The notes: generated by a model from the letters alone, not told the origin. Shown: positions 33,342-42,494, numbered from the stretch's first letter. The stretch: 64,000 nucleotides of DNA from Scytonema sp045865695 (GCF_045865695.1 NZ_BAACAP010000253.1:133162-197161), one strand, 5' to 3'. Made by a program: numbers and translations.

Positions 33342-35177
33342 GTGAATTGCCCCCACGTTATAAGCAAGCCTTGTTGGATCTATGCCTTGTCGGCAAAATT
33401 AATGAATGAGAGCTACAAGTCAAATTCTTTCATTCATGTATCAATAATGTCATTACTTCGTTCTTCAATTTTATTGTGTACCGTTAGCCTAGGAGTGGCA
33501 CTAACAGGATTGCTAGATGCAAGCCGGAACGCCGCTTTCGGTCAGTTACCCTCCACCGAAATTAGAAATGGAGAACAACCCGGTGTCAAAACAATGTCTC
33601 AGGTAAATGTACTCTTTGTCAACCCAGGTATCGGAGATGACAAAGTAGGAAACGGTGGTGAAAACGCTCCTTTCAAAACAATTACTCAAGCATTACAAGT
33701 CGCTGGTTCCAATACAGTTATTATGTTATCAAAAGGAACCTACAGTACTGAGACAGGAGAAAAATTTCCTTTAGTTCTCAAACCAAATGTATCAATTCAA
33801 GGAGACAATCGCAACAAAGGTCGTGGTATCGTAATTACCGGAGGAGGTAATTACCTCAGCCGTACTTTTGGAGGTCAGAACGTCACTATCGTGGGTGCAA
33901 ACCAAGCAGGCTTGACTGGAGTAACTCTCAGCAATCCCAATCCACGCGGTTATGGTTTGTGGATTGAATATAGTAATCCGTTAATTGTAGAAAATACTTT
34001 TACTGGCAGTACCCAAGATGGGATTATTGTCACAGGTAACAGTTCACCTGTTATTCGTAATAATTTCTTTTATGAAAATGGAGCCAACGGAATTACAATT
34101 TCTGGCTCCTCGCGTCCTGAAGTACGAGAAAACGTATTTCAACAAACAGGTTTTGGCATTAACGTTGCTCAAAACTCCCAGCCACTCATAGTGGGTAACC
34201 AGATTCAGTACAACAGGGTTGGTGTTGTCGTACAAGCCAAAGCTCGTCCAGTATTGCGAAATAATCTGATTCAGGGTAGCAAAGAAGATGGTTTAGTTGC
34301 TCTTGCCTTAGCATTTCCCAACTTGGGAAGTTCTTCCGAACCGGGCGGTAACGAGTTTCGCAACAACACTCGTCACGATATCAACGCTAGTGCTGCCAAA
34401 GAAATTTTTCCAGCTTTTGGTAACAAAATAAATCAAAACCGTATTGCTGGTAAAGTCGATTTTACAGGTAATGTCGCGATCGCATCAGGTCTTGGAGGAG
34501 AAGTAAATCATAAGTATGAAAATTTCTCTTCCCTACCCCCTACTCCCTACCCCCTAACCCCTATTTCCAGGACAGCATATCGAGGACAACCATTACCAAA
34601 CAGAACGATCTTACGTCAAAGGGTACCTTTTCCTAGCAGAGCCACTCAACTCCCAATCAGTAATTCTTCAGAGTCTTTACAATCAAATTCTACGCAAATT
34701 TCTCCTGATACTATCGAGTTTGCCGCCCCCCAAGCCAATTCTCAAGTGTCAAATACCATACTGGCACCCGCGCCAGTACAAAGAGCCCGGTCTCAAGCAG
34801 CATCAATACCTAGTTTAGAAGCAGCCCCTGTAGGTGAGTCAGCCCTTCTACCAGTTCCCGACGCCACTATTCCTTTAGGTAACAGTCGCGGTAGGCAAAA
34901 AACACGCCCTCAAAATTCATCAGCGACAGTTTATAACACAGCATCAGTATCATCAGCGCAAGAAGGCATTAATTTACGTTATCGAGTTATTGTTGAAATA
35001 CAGAATGAGAAAGACCAAGAACTCATAAAATTTCTTGCACCCGGTGCTTTTCGGACTCTCTGGCGAGGTCGTAATGTTATGCAAGCAGGTATTTTCAGCA
35101 CCCGTTACAATGCCGATAGTATGGTAAATATATTTAACAACAATGGGTTAAGAGCCTCTGTTGAGCCAGTTAATTAG
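33342..35177 (+). CDS. exported parallel beta-helix (DUF1565) protein with SPOR-like C-terminus
   Basis: The protein has a hydrophobic export segment (SLLRSSILLCTVSLGVALTG), then residues 85-380 with DUF1565/right-handed beta-helix repeats (VNPGIGDDKVGNGG; PLIVENTFTGSTQDGIIV; PVIRNNFFYENGANGITI; PEVRENVF). A Pro/Ser-rich linker follows, and the last 65 residues (YRVIVEIQNEKDQ...VMQAGIFSTRYNADSMVNIFNNNGL) resemble a SPOR peptidoglycan-binding domain. It is probably a cell-surface or periplasmic protein. A strong AAAGGAG 9 bases before the GTG supports this start. A CCCTACC-type repeat is inserted in frame in the linker (34531-34563). Confidence 0.8.
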   Translation: MNCPHVISKPCWIYALSAKLMNESYKSNSFIHVSIMSLLRSSILLCTVSLGVALTGLLDASRNAAFGQLPSTEIRNGEQPGVKTMSQVNVLFVNPGIGDDKVGNGGENAPFKTITQALQVAGSNTVIMLSKGTYSTETGEKFPLVLKPNVSIQGDNRNKGRGIVITGGGNYLSRTFGGQNVTIVGANQAGLTGVTLSNPNPRGYGLWIEYSNPLIVENTFTGSTQDGIIVTGNSSPVIRNNFFYENGANGITISGSSRPEVRENVFQQTGFGINVAQNSQPLIVGNQIQYNRVGVVVQAKARPVLRNNLIQGSKEDGLVALALAFPNLGSSSEPGGNEFRNNTRHDINASAAKEIFPAFGNKINQNRIAGKVDFTGNVAIASGLGGEVNHKYENFSSLPPTPYPLTPISRTAYRGQPLPNRTILRQRVPFPSRATQLPISNSSESLQSNSTQISPDTIEFAAPQANSQVSNTILAPAPVQRARSQAASIPSLEAAPVGESALLPVPDATIPLGNSRGRQKTRPQNSSATVYNTASVSSAQEGINLRYRVIVEIQNEKDQELIKFLAPGAFRTLWRGRNVMQAGIFSTRYNADSMVNIFNNNGLRASVEPVN

Positions 35178-35181
35178 CGAT

Positions 35182-35345
35182 TAGCGATTGGGGATTGGCG
35201 ATTAGCGATTAGCGATTGGGGACTGGCGATTAGCAATTGGCGATTATGAAATAAGTTACTATTAATTTTTCCTTTTTCTCCTATTGCTCAATCCCCAATT
35301 CCCAATCCCCAGTCCCTAGTCCCTAATCCCCAGTCCCCAATCGCC
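35182..35345. repeat. GATTGGC / CCAATCC heptad arrays facing each other
   Basis: GCGATTAGCGATTGGGGATT-type heptads after the beta-helix gene face CCCAATCCCCAGTCCC-type heptads, forming a long foldback between two converging genes. The stop codon of the minus-strand gene lies inside the array. Confidence 0.8.
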
Positions 35346-35934
35346 AATAATACCGATTCCATTCATACATTCCTTGAATTTCGTATTCTTCTCCAGTGTT
35401 GAAGCGAATAATGCAGTTGGTTGACGACCCACTACTGTGATGCGTTTCATCTAATCCGATAACAATACAATTGTACCATTGACGACTGCACGGACCATCG
35501 TCTTGTACCCACTCCCACAAAGCATTACATACTTCAATACGATCGCCAACTTTTAACTTTGGCACGGACTCACTTGTATACTTTTGGAAATGACGCTCTT
35601 CAACGCGATTGAGCCATTGTAAGCCATAGCGATCGCGAATAAACTGTACTGCACCTGAGTCCTGTTCAAGCAGCCAATCGTTCAGTAGCTGTGCTTTCCA
35701 CGAAAGGTTTTGCGCTTCTTGGGCTTTGACAAATTCTAACAGTGCTTGTCTTTCCTCTTGAATCAGTTCGTCTAATGGATTTAAAACATCTGATACTTCT
35801 AGTTGAGAGTTTTCCTTAAGTTTTTCTACGACTTGTAGGAGGATCTCCTTTTGTGTATCGTTGAGAGGACAGCTAACTGCATCGCAACGGTAGAACGCCG
35901 CTTGCAAAGCTACTTGAATCTCATCTGGACTCAT
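35323..35934 (-). CDS. hypothetical protein, cyanobacterial (203 aa)
   Basis: The N-terminal 75 residues are helical (DEIQVALQAAFYRCDAVS, LNPLDELIQEERQALLEFVK). The C-terminal half (VPKLKVGDRIEVCNALWEWV, DGPCSRQWYNCIVIGLDE, IRFNTGEEYEIQGMYEW) is beta-rich, resembling a small SH3/Tudor-like barrel by composition; I do not recognise the family. The last residues (LGTGD) are encoded by heptad repeats, so the natural C-terminus may have been replaced. It could bind protein or nucleic acid; no function is proposed. Confidence 0.6.
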   Translation of the reverse strand: MSPDEIQVALQAAFYRCDAVSCPLNDTQKEILLQVVEKLKENSQLEVSDVLNPLDELIQEERQALLEFVKAQEAQNLSWKAQLLNDWLLEQDSGAVQFIRDRYGLQWLNRVEERHFQKYTSESVPKLKVGDRIEVCNALWEWVQDDGPCSRQWYNCIVIGLDETHHSSGSSTNCIIRFNTGEEYEIQGMYEWNRYYWRLGTGD

Positions 35935-36092
35935 AGGTGGTACAGCAATTGAGGACTAAATTGAACTCTTAGCAAGTTGCTGAGAGCTTTATTTAATAAT
36001 TATTACAAAATTAAAAAAGAAGTCTTCCATACCTATAGAGCGAAATTCCTGTAAGCTGAGGTAAGTGTAGCTTATGATTCTATTTATCCACG

Positions 36093-36536
36093 ATGTCTTT
36101 TATGCAGTTGCGAGCGCTCACAGTTATTCTTATTGCCTGTATCATTTGGGTACTATCATCAGCATTTTCCCCTTTTGCTGAAGCACTGACACAAGTTAAG
36201 CTATACGATCTCACTTACCAACAATGTCCGCCAGAACTAGCAAAAGGTGCAGTAACAAGTGGTGGAACGACTATGGCAGCCAACTGCTTTCTCGTGACAG
36301 GTAAAGCTAAAAATGACACTAATAAGACTGTCTATGATGCGGATATTTTTGGTCGTATTTATGACGCTAACAACGATCCAGTGATGCAAAACCGCACGCG
36401 CCTTGGATCTATTGATGAAATTCCGCCCGGTGTAAGTGATTTTGAATTGCGAATTTCCGTAGCAGCGAATCAACCTTTGCCTTTAAAACTCAAGCAATTT
36501 AAGGCATCAGGATTCAGCGCTCAAATTCGGAAGTAA
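36093..36536 (+). CDS. exported FxLYD-like small beta-sandwich protein
   Basis: This 147-aa protein has a signal peptide or anchor (LRALTVILIACIIWVLSSAFS). The mature part (CFLVTGKAKNDTNKTVYDAD, IFGRIYDANNDPVMQNRTRLG, IDEIPPGVSDFELRISV) has the pattern of FxLYD-type beta-sandwich domains: a change-of-state strand, a D/N-rich turn and I-P-P-G. Two Cys in the mature chain may pair. It is probably periplasmic; role unknown. A GTGACCA heptad array follows it. Confidence 0.6.
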   Translation: MSFMQLRALTVILIACIIWVLSSAFSPFAEALTQVKLYDLTYQQCPPELAKGAVTSGGTTMAANCFLVTGKAKNDTNKTVYDADIFGRIYDANNDPVMQNRTRLGSIDEIPPGVSDFELRISVAANQPLPLKLKQFKASGFSAQIRK

Positions 36537-36733
36537 TTCACACTGACCAGTAACCAGTAACCAGTGACCATTAGCAAAAAAGTAGAGACGGTTTTTTAGC
36601 GATCGTCTCTAATAAAAATTTACAGAAATTAAATTAATTGTAGATTGTGGATTGTAGACAATTTCTGTAGAGACAAGCCATGGCTCGTCTCTACATTGTT
36701 CTTTTAAGACGATTATTGAAGCAACGACCAAAT

Positions 36734-37006
36734 TTAACCGACTATGGGAAGGCGTGCTAGAGACATGAGTAAAGAACTCAAGACGTTTAGCAGTAGGAAA
36801 GCCAGTATTGGAGAAAAATCCATTCCACCTAAAGGGGGAATTATAGAACGGAACAGATTGAGGTAAGGATCTGTAATTTGGCTGAGGGCTGCAAATGGCT
36901 GACTACCCCAACTAATGTTAGGGAACCATGACAAGAGAACTCTGATAATCAGTAGGATACTATAAATCTGTACGAATTGATAGAGCGTGGTAATCAGTAG
37001 ATTCAT
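36734..37006 (-). CDS. YggT family membrane protein
   Basis: This 90-aa protein has two membrane spans around the conserved loop: LIIRVLLSWFPNISWGSQPF, then LSQITDPYLNLFRSIIPPLG and GMDFSPILAFLLLNVL. It is the cyanobacterial/chloroplast YggT (CCB3-like) type; chloroplast relatives are linked to cytochrome b6 haem attachment and bacterial ones to cell division or osmotic response. Which applies here is open. Confidence 0.9.
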   Translation of the reverse strand: MNLLITTLYQFVQIYSILLIIRVLLSWFPNISWGSQPFAALSQITDPYLNLFRSIIPPLGGMDFSPILAFLLLNVLSSLLMSLARLPIVG

Positions 37007-37130
37007 GGATGGCTTAGATTCCTATTAAGTGTTAAAAGCAGTCTTATCTTTGATTCTAATTTAGCGCTTGCCACAACGGGTGCAGATAATACGACAATCA
37101 ACCTTATTTCCCAGTTTTAAGTCGTTAACC

Positions 37131-37160
37131 AACTGGTCACTGGTCACTGGTCACTGGTCA
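37131..37160. repeat. GGTCACT heptad array
   Basis: About four GGTCACT units just after the stop side of the next minus-strand gene. Confidence 0.8.
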
Positions 37161-37511
37161 CTGTATCTCAGCGCGAGAAGAGCGATCGTGTGGAGATTGA
37201 TGGACATTGCCATTCACCTGACCCAATTGCTGACGCACTTCATCAATTGTGGCATTGAGTTGAGCAATTTTATCTTCTAGAGAGCGCCGTGCCATCTCCA
37301 TCTCCATATTGTCTTCCTCAGAAGCTTTGATAGGACGCTTTTTCGCTGCTTTTTTAACTTCTGTTGCACTAGAAGTTAACTGACGCTCTTCTTCTGGTAA
37401 TTCTTCAGGTTCTCGCTTGTAAGCAACAAGCGCACCCACAAGCCCTCCTACTAGACTACCAACAATTGCTCCAGTTAAAAAACCACTTGCAAAACCATCT
37501 CGCTGACTCAT
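37158..37511 (-). CDS. glycine-zipper (YtxH-like) membrane protein
   Basis: The 117-aa protein starts MSQRDGFASGFLTGAIVGSL followed by VGGLVGALVAYKRE, a single Gly-zipper span of the YtxH/stress-protein type. An acidic and basic linker and a coiled coil (MEMARRSLEDKIAQLNATIDEVRQQLGQV) follow. It probably sits in the membrane with a cytosolic coiled coil. Conserved in cyanobacteria but uncharacterised. Its C-terminus ends at the start of a GGTCACT array. Confidence 0.75.
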   Translation of the reverse strand: MSQRDGFASGFLTGAIVGSLVGGLVGALVAYKREPEELPEEERQLTSSATEVKKAAKKRPIKASEEDNMEMEMARRSLEDKIAQLNATIDEVRQQLGQVNGNVHQSPHDRSSRAEIQ

Positions 37512-37566
37512 ATCTTTACCACCTCATACTCCTTTACAGTTATCAGTCATCATTTATTATTATTCC

Positions 37567-37660
37567 CTGGTCACTGGTCACTGGTCACTGGTCACTGGTC
37601 ACTGGTCACTGGTCACTGGTCACTGGTCACTGGTTACTGGTCACTGGTTACTGGTCGCTG
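37567..37660. repeat. long CTGGTCA heptad array, about 13 units
   Basis: About 13 nearly perfect CTGGTCA units with a few variants (CTGGTTA, CTGGTCG). It lies between upp and the glycine-zipper gene. All units are direct repeats with no spacers, so it is not a CRISPR array. Confidence 0.95.
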
Positions 37661-37679
37661 CCCCTACGTGCATACTAGC

Positions 37680-38330
37680 TTAAGTTCCAAAAATACGATC
37701 GCCAGCATCGCCCAAACCAGGTACAATGAAGCCGCGATCGTTAACCATTGGGTCGATAGTAGCAGTGTAAACAATTAAGCCGGGATAAGCATCATTTAAT
37801 TTTTGCAAAGCTGGTGGAGCTGCCACTACGCTAATAATCCGAATCAGAGTTGGATCGACACCCCGTTGTGTTAATTCTGCCATAGCTGCCATCATAGATC
37901 CACCCGTTGCAAGCATTGGATCGGTAACCAACACTCGTGTTTGGGGTTGAAATTTTTGTGGCAACTTATTTAAGTAACACTGAGGTTGTAGAGTTTCTTC
38001 ATTTCGTACCAAGCCTAAATGATAAATCGATGCCAGAGGCAGAACTGTTTGCGCCCCTTCCAACAACCCCAATCCGGCTCGTAGAATTGGTACAACTGCC
38101 ACAGGTACCGTTGGATCTATCAAAGTTGCCGGACAGGCATCTAGAGGAGATTGTACTGTTGTTTCTTGAGTAGGCAACCATTCTCGAGCTGCTTCATAAG
38201 TCAACCACCTTCCTAACTCCGTTATAGCACTGCGAAACAGCACTGAGGGAGTTCCAGCATCGCGAGCAACTGCCAACCAGTGCTTTATGAGAGGATGAGG
38301 GGGAACGTATACGCGCAATTGTAGCGTCAT
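37680..38330 (-). CDS. upp: uracil phosphoribosyltransferase
   Basis: It salvages uracil with PRPP to UMP. The PRPP loop is VLVTDPMLATGGSM, a second conserved segment is VPILRAGLGLLEG, and the uracil-binding end is DRGFIVPGLGDAGDRIFGT. From the ATG giving MTLQLRVYVPPHPLIKHWL the length of 216 aa fits the family; the frame extends 28 codons upstream with no family match. It is alone between heptad arrays. Confidence 0.93.
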   Translation of the reverse strand: MTLQLRVYVPPHPLIKHWLAVARDAGTPSVLFRSAITELGRWLTYEAAREWLPTQETTVQSPLDACPATLIDPTVPVAVVPILRAGLGLLEGAQTVLPLASIYHLGLVRNEETLQPQCYLNKLPQKFQPQTRVLVTDPMLATGGSMMAAMAELTQRGVDPTLIRIISVVAAPPALQKLNDAYPGLIVYTATIDPMVNDRGFIVPGLGDAGDRIFGT

Positions 38331-38825
38331 AGCCGGAAATAGCCGCTTTTTGTAATAGTTAACGACTGAAACATCATAATACTTTTTGCCGATAGCAAGT
38401 TTCCAGTATGACAACTGCTTTAAATTTATTGATAATTAATTGCATTAGTAGTTGACAAGAATTCTCAATCAAGGGTATATTGTTATTCAGTGTTCTCCTC
38501 TCTTTAAGGATCGGCAAACGGGATTGGTCAGCTTTCTTCTGGCTTGTCCCTGTTTTTTTGAGTGGCGATTGGGGACTAGGGATTGGGGATTAGGATATTA
38601 GAAAATAAATACTATAGCAGTCCTATTTGATTTATAAAATATAGGTAGGCAATGCTCATCAATAGACTTGGTAGTGGGCATTGCCCACCCTACAGTACCT
38701 AAGATTGTTTATAAATGATTTAGGATTGCTATAGAGTCATTCACATTTTTTGGCTTGTTCTTTAGTTTGAGATAATAGGACACTGGACACTTTAAAATCA
38801 TTAAGAGTCAAAATTTACTAATTTC
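38331..38825. other. intergenic region with repeats
   Basis: It holds a GGCGATTGGGGACTAGGGATT heptad stretch (38563-38597) and a GTAGGCAATGCTCATC/GGGCATTGCCCACCCTAC hairpin (38645-38693). No gene is seen; it should include the promoters of upp and crtH. Confidence 0.45.
38645..38693. repeat. TAGGTAGGCAATGC / GGGCATTGCCCACCCTA inverted repeat
   Basis: A diverged copy of the palindrome family at 30068-30118. Confidence 0.7.
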
Positions 38826-40385
38826 ATGTTTCAAATGACAAATTCCCAATCTCCAGTCCCCAGTCCCTTTTTTGATGCCATAGTTATTGGATCTGGGATA
38901 GGCGGTTTAGTCGCAGCAACTCAATTAGCAGTAAAAGGGGCTAAAGTGCTGCTACTAGAACAATATTTAATTCCTGGAGGTAGCGCTGGTTATTTTGAGC
39001 GACAGGGTTATCGATTTGATGTTGGAGCATCAATGATATTTGGATTCGGGCAAAAAGGAACGACTAACTTACTCACTCGCGCCTTACAAGCAGTCAATGT
39101 TAACTTAGAAGTGATTCCCGATCGCGTTCAAATTCATTATCATTTACCAGACGGTTTAGATATTAAAGTTGACCGCGTGTATGAAGAATTCTTGCTTTCT
39201 TTAACTAAATACTTTCCCCATGAAAGTAAAGGAATTCGTCAATTTTACGATGAATGTTGGAAAGTCTTCAATTATCTCAACAGTCTAGAGTTATTATCAC
39301 TGGAAGAACCCCGGTATTTACTTCGGAGTTTCTTTCAGAAGCCATTAGCGTGTCTTGGCTTAGCAAAATACCTTCCTCAAAATGTTGGAGATATAGCAAA
39401 GCATTATATTAAAGACCCTCAGTTGCTAAAATTTATAGATATGGAGTGCTATTGCTGGTCAGTCGTACCAGCTCAGATGACACCCGCAATCAATGCTGGA
39501 ATGGTTTTTTCAGACAGGCACTATGGAGGTGTGAATTACCCTAAAGGTGGAGTAGGAAAAATTGCTGAAAAATTAGTAGAAGGGTTGATTCAAGCAGGCG
39601 GTCAAATTCAATATCAAGCTAAAGTCTCTAACATTATTATAGAAAATAAACGTGCTGTGGGTGTACGACTCACCAACGGTCAAGTGTACCGAGCCAAACG
39701 AATTATCTCAAATGCTACACGCTGGGATACCTTTGAGAAATTACTTAATCCACAAGAAATTCCATCTAATGAGAAGAAATGGCAGCTACGCTATCAGAAG
39801 TCACCAAGTTTTTTAAATTTACACATGGGAGTCAAAGCGGAAGTTTTACCTTCTGGAACAGAGTGCCATCATATTTTGCTAGAAGATTGGGAAAAGATGA
39901 CAGCAACAGAGGGAACTCTATTTGTGTCGATTCCTACATTGCTTGACCCAGAATTAGCACCTTCTGGTTATCATATCATTCATTCTTTTACACCTTCCTG
40001 GATTGATGAGTGGCAGGGTTTATCAGTAAGTGAGTATGAAGCCAAGAAAGAACAAGCGGCTTGGAGAATAATTGACCGTTTGGAAAAGATTTTTCCAGGA
40101 TTAAATGATGGTTTAGATTATTTAGAGGTGGGGACACCTAAAACCCATCGGCGATTTTTAGGTCGTGATGATGGTACTTATGGACCAATCCCCCGCTATA
40201 AGTTGCGGGGGTTGTTGGGAATGCCATTTAATAGAACCTCAGTAACAGGGCTTTACTGTGTGGGAGATAGTACGTTCCCCGGTCAGGGTTTAAATGCAGT
40301 GGCATTTTCTGGGTTTGCTTGCGCTCATCGTATTGCTGCTGACTTGGGATTGAATCAGCGAACAATGATTAGTGGTCAGTATTAA
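38826..40385 (+). CDS. crtH: carotene isomerase (CrtISO type)
   Basis: It converts poly-cis-lycopene from zeta-carotene desaturation into all-trans-lycopene, probably at the thylakoid or plasma membrane. The FAD-binding motif VIGSGIGGLVAATQLAVKGA is followed by LLLEQYLIPGGSAGYFERQG, YRFDVGASMIFGFG, the typical FSDRHYGGVNYPKGGVGKIA and the end GLYCVGDSTFPGQGLNAVAFSG. The length of 519 aa fits CrtH. The first 15 residues (NSQSPVPSP) come from a heptad-repeat stretch, so a short native N-terminus may have been replaced. Monocistronic, followed by the accessory island. Confidence 0.94.
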   Translation: MFQMTNSQSPVPSPFFDAIVIGSGIGGLVAATQLAVKGAKVLLLEQYLIPGGSAGYFERQGYRFDVGASMIFGFGQKGTTNLLTRALQAVNVNLEVIPDRVQIHYHLPDGLDIKVDRVYEEFLLSLTKYFPHESKGIRQFYDECWKVFNYLNSLELLSLEEPRYLLRSFFQKPLACLGLAKYLPQNVGDIAKHYIKDPQLLKFIDMECYCWSVVPAQMTPAINAGMVFSDRHYGGVNYPKGGVGKIAEKLVEGLIQAGGQIQYQAKVSNIIIENKRAVGVRLTNGQVYRAKRIISNATRWDTFEKLLNPQEIPSNEKKWQLRYQKSPSFLNLHMGVKAEVLPSGTECHHILLEDWEKMTATEGTLFVSIPTLLDPELAPSGYHIIHSFTPSWIDEWQGLSVSEYEAKKEQAAWRIIDRLEKIFPGLNDGLDYLEVGTPKTHRRFLGRDDGTYGPIPRYKLRGLLGMPFNRTSVTGLYCVGDSTFPGQGLNAVAFSGFACAHRIAADLGLNQRTMISGQY

Positions 40386-40497
40386 AACATACTGAGATTA
40401 TTGTTTCATACAAGTGGCTGTAAAATAAGGGTGGTATGTCTTTAGATAGAACGATAGAAGATAGAACTATACATTTAATTAATATGAGGTAAATTAT

Positions 40498-40728
40498 ATG
40501 GAACCATCCATCGTTTCTGACCCGAAAATAATGCTTGGAAAACCCGTTGTCAAGGGGACTCGCATTACCGTTGAGCATATTCTTGAGGAGATGGCAGGAG
40601 GGCGTACTATTGATGAGTTGCTTGATGCGTACCCTTCCCTCACCCATCAGGGAATTCAAGCAGCGCTTACGTTTGCAGCCGAATCAGTTCGACATGAGCG
40701 TGTGTTCTCCATTTCCAACCATACATGA
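40498..40728 (+). CDS. DUF433 antitoxin
   Basis: This 76-aa DUF433 protein has the pattern VSDPKIMLGKPVVKGTRITV, VEHILEEMAGGRTIDELLDAYPSLT, IQAALTFAAES. It is a winged-helix-like DNA-binding antitoxin. Its stop overlaps the start of the PIN-like gene (ATGA), the usual arrangement for a toxin-antitoxin pair in which the antitoxin is translated first. It is the left edge of the accessory island. Confidence 0.9.
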   Translation: MEPSIVSDPKIMLGKPVVKGTRITVEHILEEMAGGRTIDELLDAYPSLTHQGIQAALTFAAESVRHERVFSISNHT

Positions 40729-41078
40729 TTTTCCTTGCTGACGCCAACATCCCACGCCAGGTTGTAGATCGCTTACGATCTGATGGTCACACTGTCTTTG
40801 CTATTGTAGAGATGAATCCAGAAATCAGCGACGAGACTGTTCTAGCAATGGCAAATAGCGAAAATGCGCTACTTCTTACTGCAGACACAGACTTTGGTGA
40901 GTTGATATTTCGTGAGTCTCGTTCCGCAGTCGGAGTCATTCTCCTTCGTTTAGGAAGCTTATCGCCGATTTTGAGAGGAGAGATCGTTGCTGGTGTAATT
41001 GAACAGCATCAAGAAGCACTTTTTGGCTCATTCACTGTTATTACCCCCGGTCAAATCCGTATTCGTCGGGGTGTATAG
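40725..41078 (+). CDS. DUF5615 PIN-like toxin
   Basis: This 117-aa PIN-like protein starts MIFLADANIPRQVVDRLRSD with the first acidic site (D6) and has ENALLLTADTDFGELIFR with the D-x-D/F-G motif typical of Mut7-C/DUF5615 RNases. It is the expected toxin partner of DUF433 and probably cleaves RNA when the antitoxin is lost. It overlaps the antitoxin stop by 4 bp. Confidence 0.9.
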   Translation: MIFLADANIPRQVVDRLRSDGHTVFAIVEMNPEISDETVLAMANSENALLLTADTDFGELIFRESRSAVGVILLRLGSLSPILRGEIVAGVIEQHQEALFGSFTVITPGQIRIRRGV

Positions 41079-41234
41079 TAACTCAGCTGAGAACACCACT
41101 TTTTGATTGATATAGATAACAAAATCACATTTTTGTGGAACGGGCGAGACGCCCGTTCTAGATTCACAGGCAGGATACTCTGTCTCATGATTACAACAAT
41201 TTATTCGGTATAACAGGTGAATTGCTGGTTATCA

Positions 41235-41591
41235 TCAAAAAATACTAACAATTCGACCCACAATACTTGTAACTAGATTAACTGTTCTAAGAACTGCAAC
41301 TGTATTGTTAATTTTTTCTAGTACATTGGTTAGTTCATTCAAGGCATTTTTCAACTCGTTTTCTTGCTCTTTTAAACGCAATCCAATTTTTTCTAAAACT
41401 GCATTCTCTAAGTTTTTACGAGCTTCTTCATAATTTCTTCTGATATCAAGCAATTCCTTTCTCCGGTTTTCATCGGGTTCGTTTTGGATTGCTCTATTCA
41501 TTTCGGCCGAACCAAGCCTTTTTTCATGCTGCCTCATCTCTGCTAATATTTGCTGTTTGGTTTGTAAGTTTTGGTTACTTGTATTTGTCAT
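41235..41591 (-). CDS. coiled-coil protein, unknown (118 aa)
   Basis: Almost entirely helical: residues 10-60 (QILAEMRQHEKRLGSAEMNR, RRKELLDIRRNYEEARKNLE) and 60-95 form coiled coils; the end VLRTVNLVTSIVGRIVSIF is a hydrophobic helix that may touch a membrane. I do not recognise a family. It lies 33 bp downstream of a lipoprotein gene on the same strand, so the two are probably one operon and may form a complex. Confidence 0.55.
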   Translation of the reverse strand: MTNTSNQNLQTKQQILAEMRQHEKRLGSAEMNRAIQNEPDENRRKELLDIRRNYEEARKNLENAVLEKIGLRLKEQENELKNALNELTNVLEKINNTVAVLRTVNLVTSIVGRIVSIF

Positions 41592-41624
41592 GATACTATT
41601 CCTTCTAATTCTTCTACAAATTGA

Positions 41625-42494
41625 TTAATTGTTGTTTTCGATAAGCGCTAAAAATGTATCTATATCTCTTAAGAGGTGATTGAGACGTGCTGTATTCAAT
41701 TCGCCTCTCACTGCAGCCTCATAAGCTTTTTGAAATTCCCCTAATGCCTCACCTGCATTCTTAAGTTCTGCTACCTTTCTATCTATCGTGATGATTTTTC
41801 TTCTATCTTCAATCCATTGGTTTTGCGCCTCGATGTTTGTGCTACTTGTGAGAGGTTCTATAATGAGGCGCTGTTCGCGTGCCGATTTCATCATTTCAAC
41901 ATCATCTTGCAAACTTTCACTCAGAAAATTAAGCATTTCTTGTTGTATTGTCAATTCTTTCAGAATTGTTTTATGCCGTTTTTCCAACTCTTCTTTTAAT
42001 GCACCTTTGATTTTGGAACTAATAATAGCATTGGTTGCTGCTCTAGCAATTCCTTCATTTCTTGAAGACAGTACCTCGCTATTTTCTAACCTTTGACCAA
42101 TATTGTTAAGATTTGTAGCAATACTTGCAATTTCTAATTGTGCATCGTTAGGTGCATTAGAAGTTGCTAACTCCTGAAGTGTGGAAAAGTATTTTCTCAG
42201 AAGAATGTTATGATTGCGAACGTCTTCTATAACTTGCAGCCGTTTTAAATCTGATTGAGAACGCTGCATATAGTTCTCAAGGCTTTGATTGCTCTGTCTA
42301 TCATCGCGCAATATTTGCTCGGAGGTGAGATCGATTCTAATATCACCAGCAGTTGTTAATAATTCATTAACAGCTTCAGCATATTTTGTTCCTGCATCTG
42401 TTAATTTTTTGTAGTCTTCACTAGAGCGACAGCCAGTTGTTAAAGTAGCAACAACAGTAAATACAATTACTGTTTTAGAAAGGTATTTTTTCAT
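41625..42494 (-). CDS. coiled-coil lipoprotein, unknown (289 aa)
   Basis: The N-terminus has a signal peptide ending in a lipobox (ATLTTGCRSSEDYKK), so Cys22 should be lipidated. The rest is long helices with heptad patterning (EQILRDDRQSNQSLENYMQR; LEKRHKTILKELTIQQEMLNFL; VAELKNAGEALGEFQKAYEAA). No enzymatic motif. It is probably anchored to the outer face of the plasma or inner face of the outer membrane. It is the first gene of a two-gene unit within the accessory island; whether it belongs to the neighbouring ATPase module is unknown, as the strand is opposite. Confidence 0.6.
   Translation of the reverse strand: MKKYLSKTVIVFTVVATLTTGCRSSEDYKKLTDAGTKYAEAVNELLTTAGDIRIDLTSEQILRDDRQSNQSLENYMQRSQSDLKRLQVIEDVRNHNILLRKYFSTLQELATSNAPNDAQLEIASIATNLNNIGQRLENSEVLSSRNEGIARAATNAIISSKIKGALKEELEKRHKTILKELTIQQEMLNFLSESLQDDVEMMKSAREQRLIIEPLTSSTNIEAQNQWIEDRRKIITIDRKVAELKNAGEALGEFQKAYEAAVRGELNTARLNHLLRDIDTFLALIENNN

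Noticed and set aside
37567..37660. Possible CRISPR array
   Set aside because: The units are 7 bp and directly adjoining with no spacers. It is a heptad tandem repeat.
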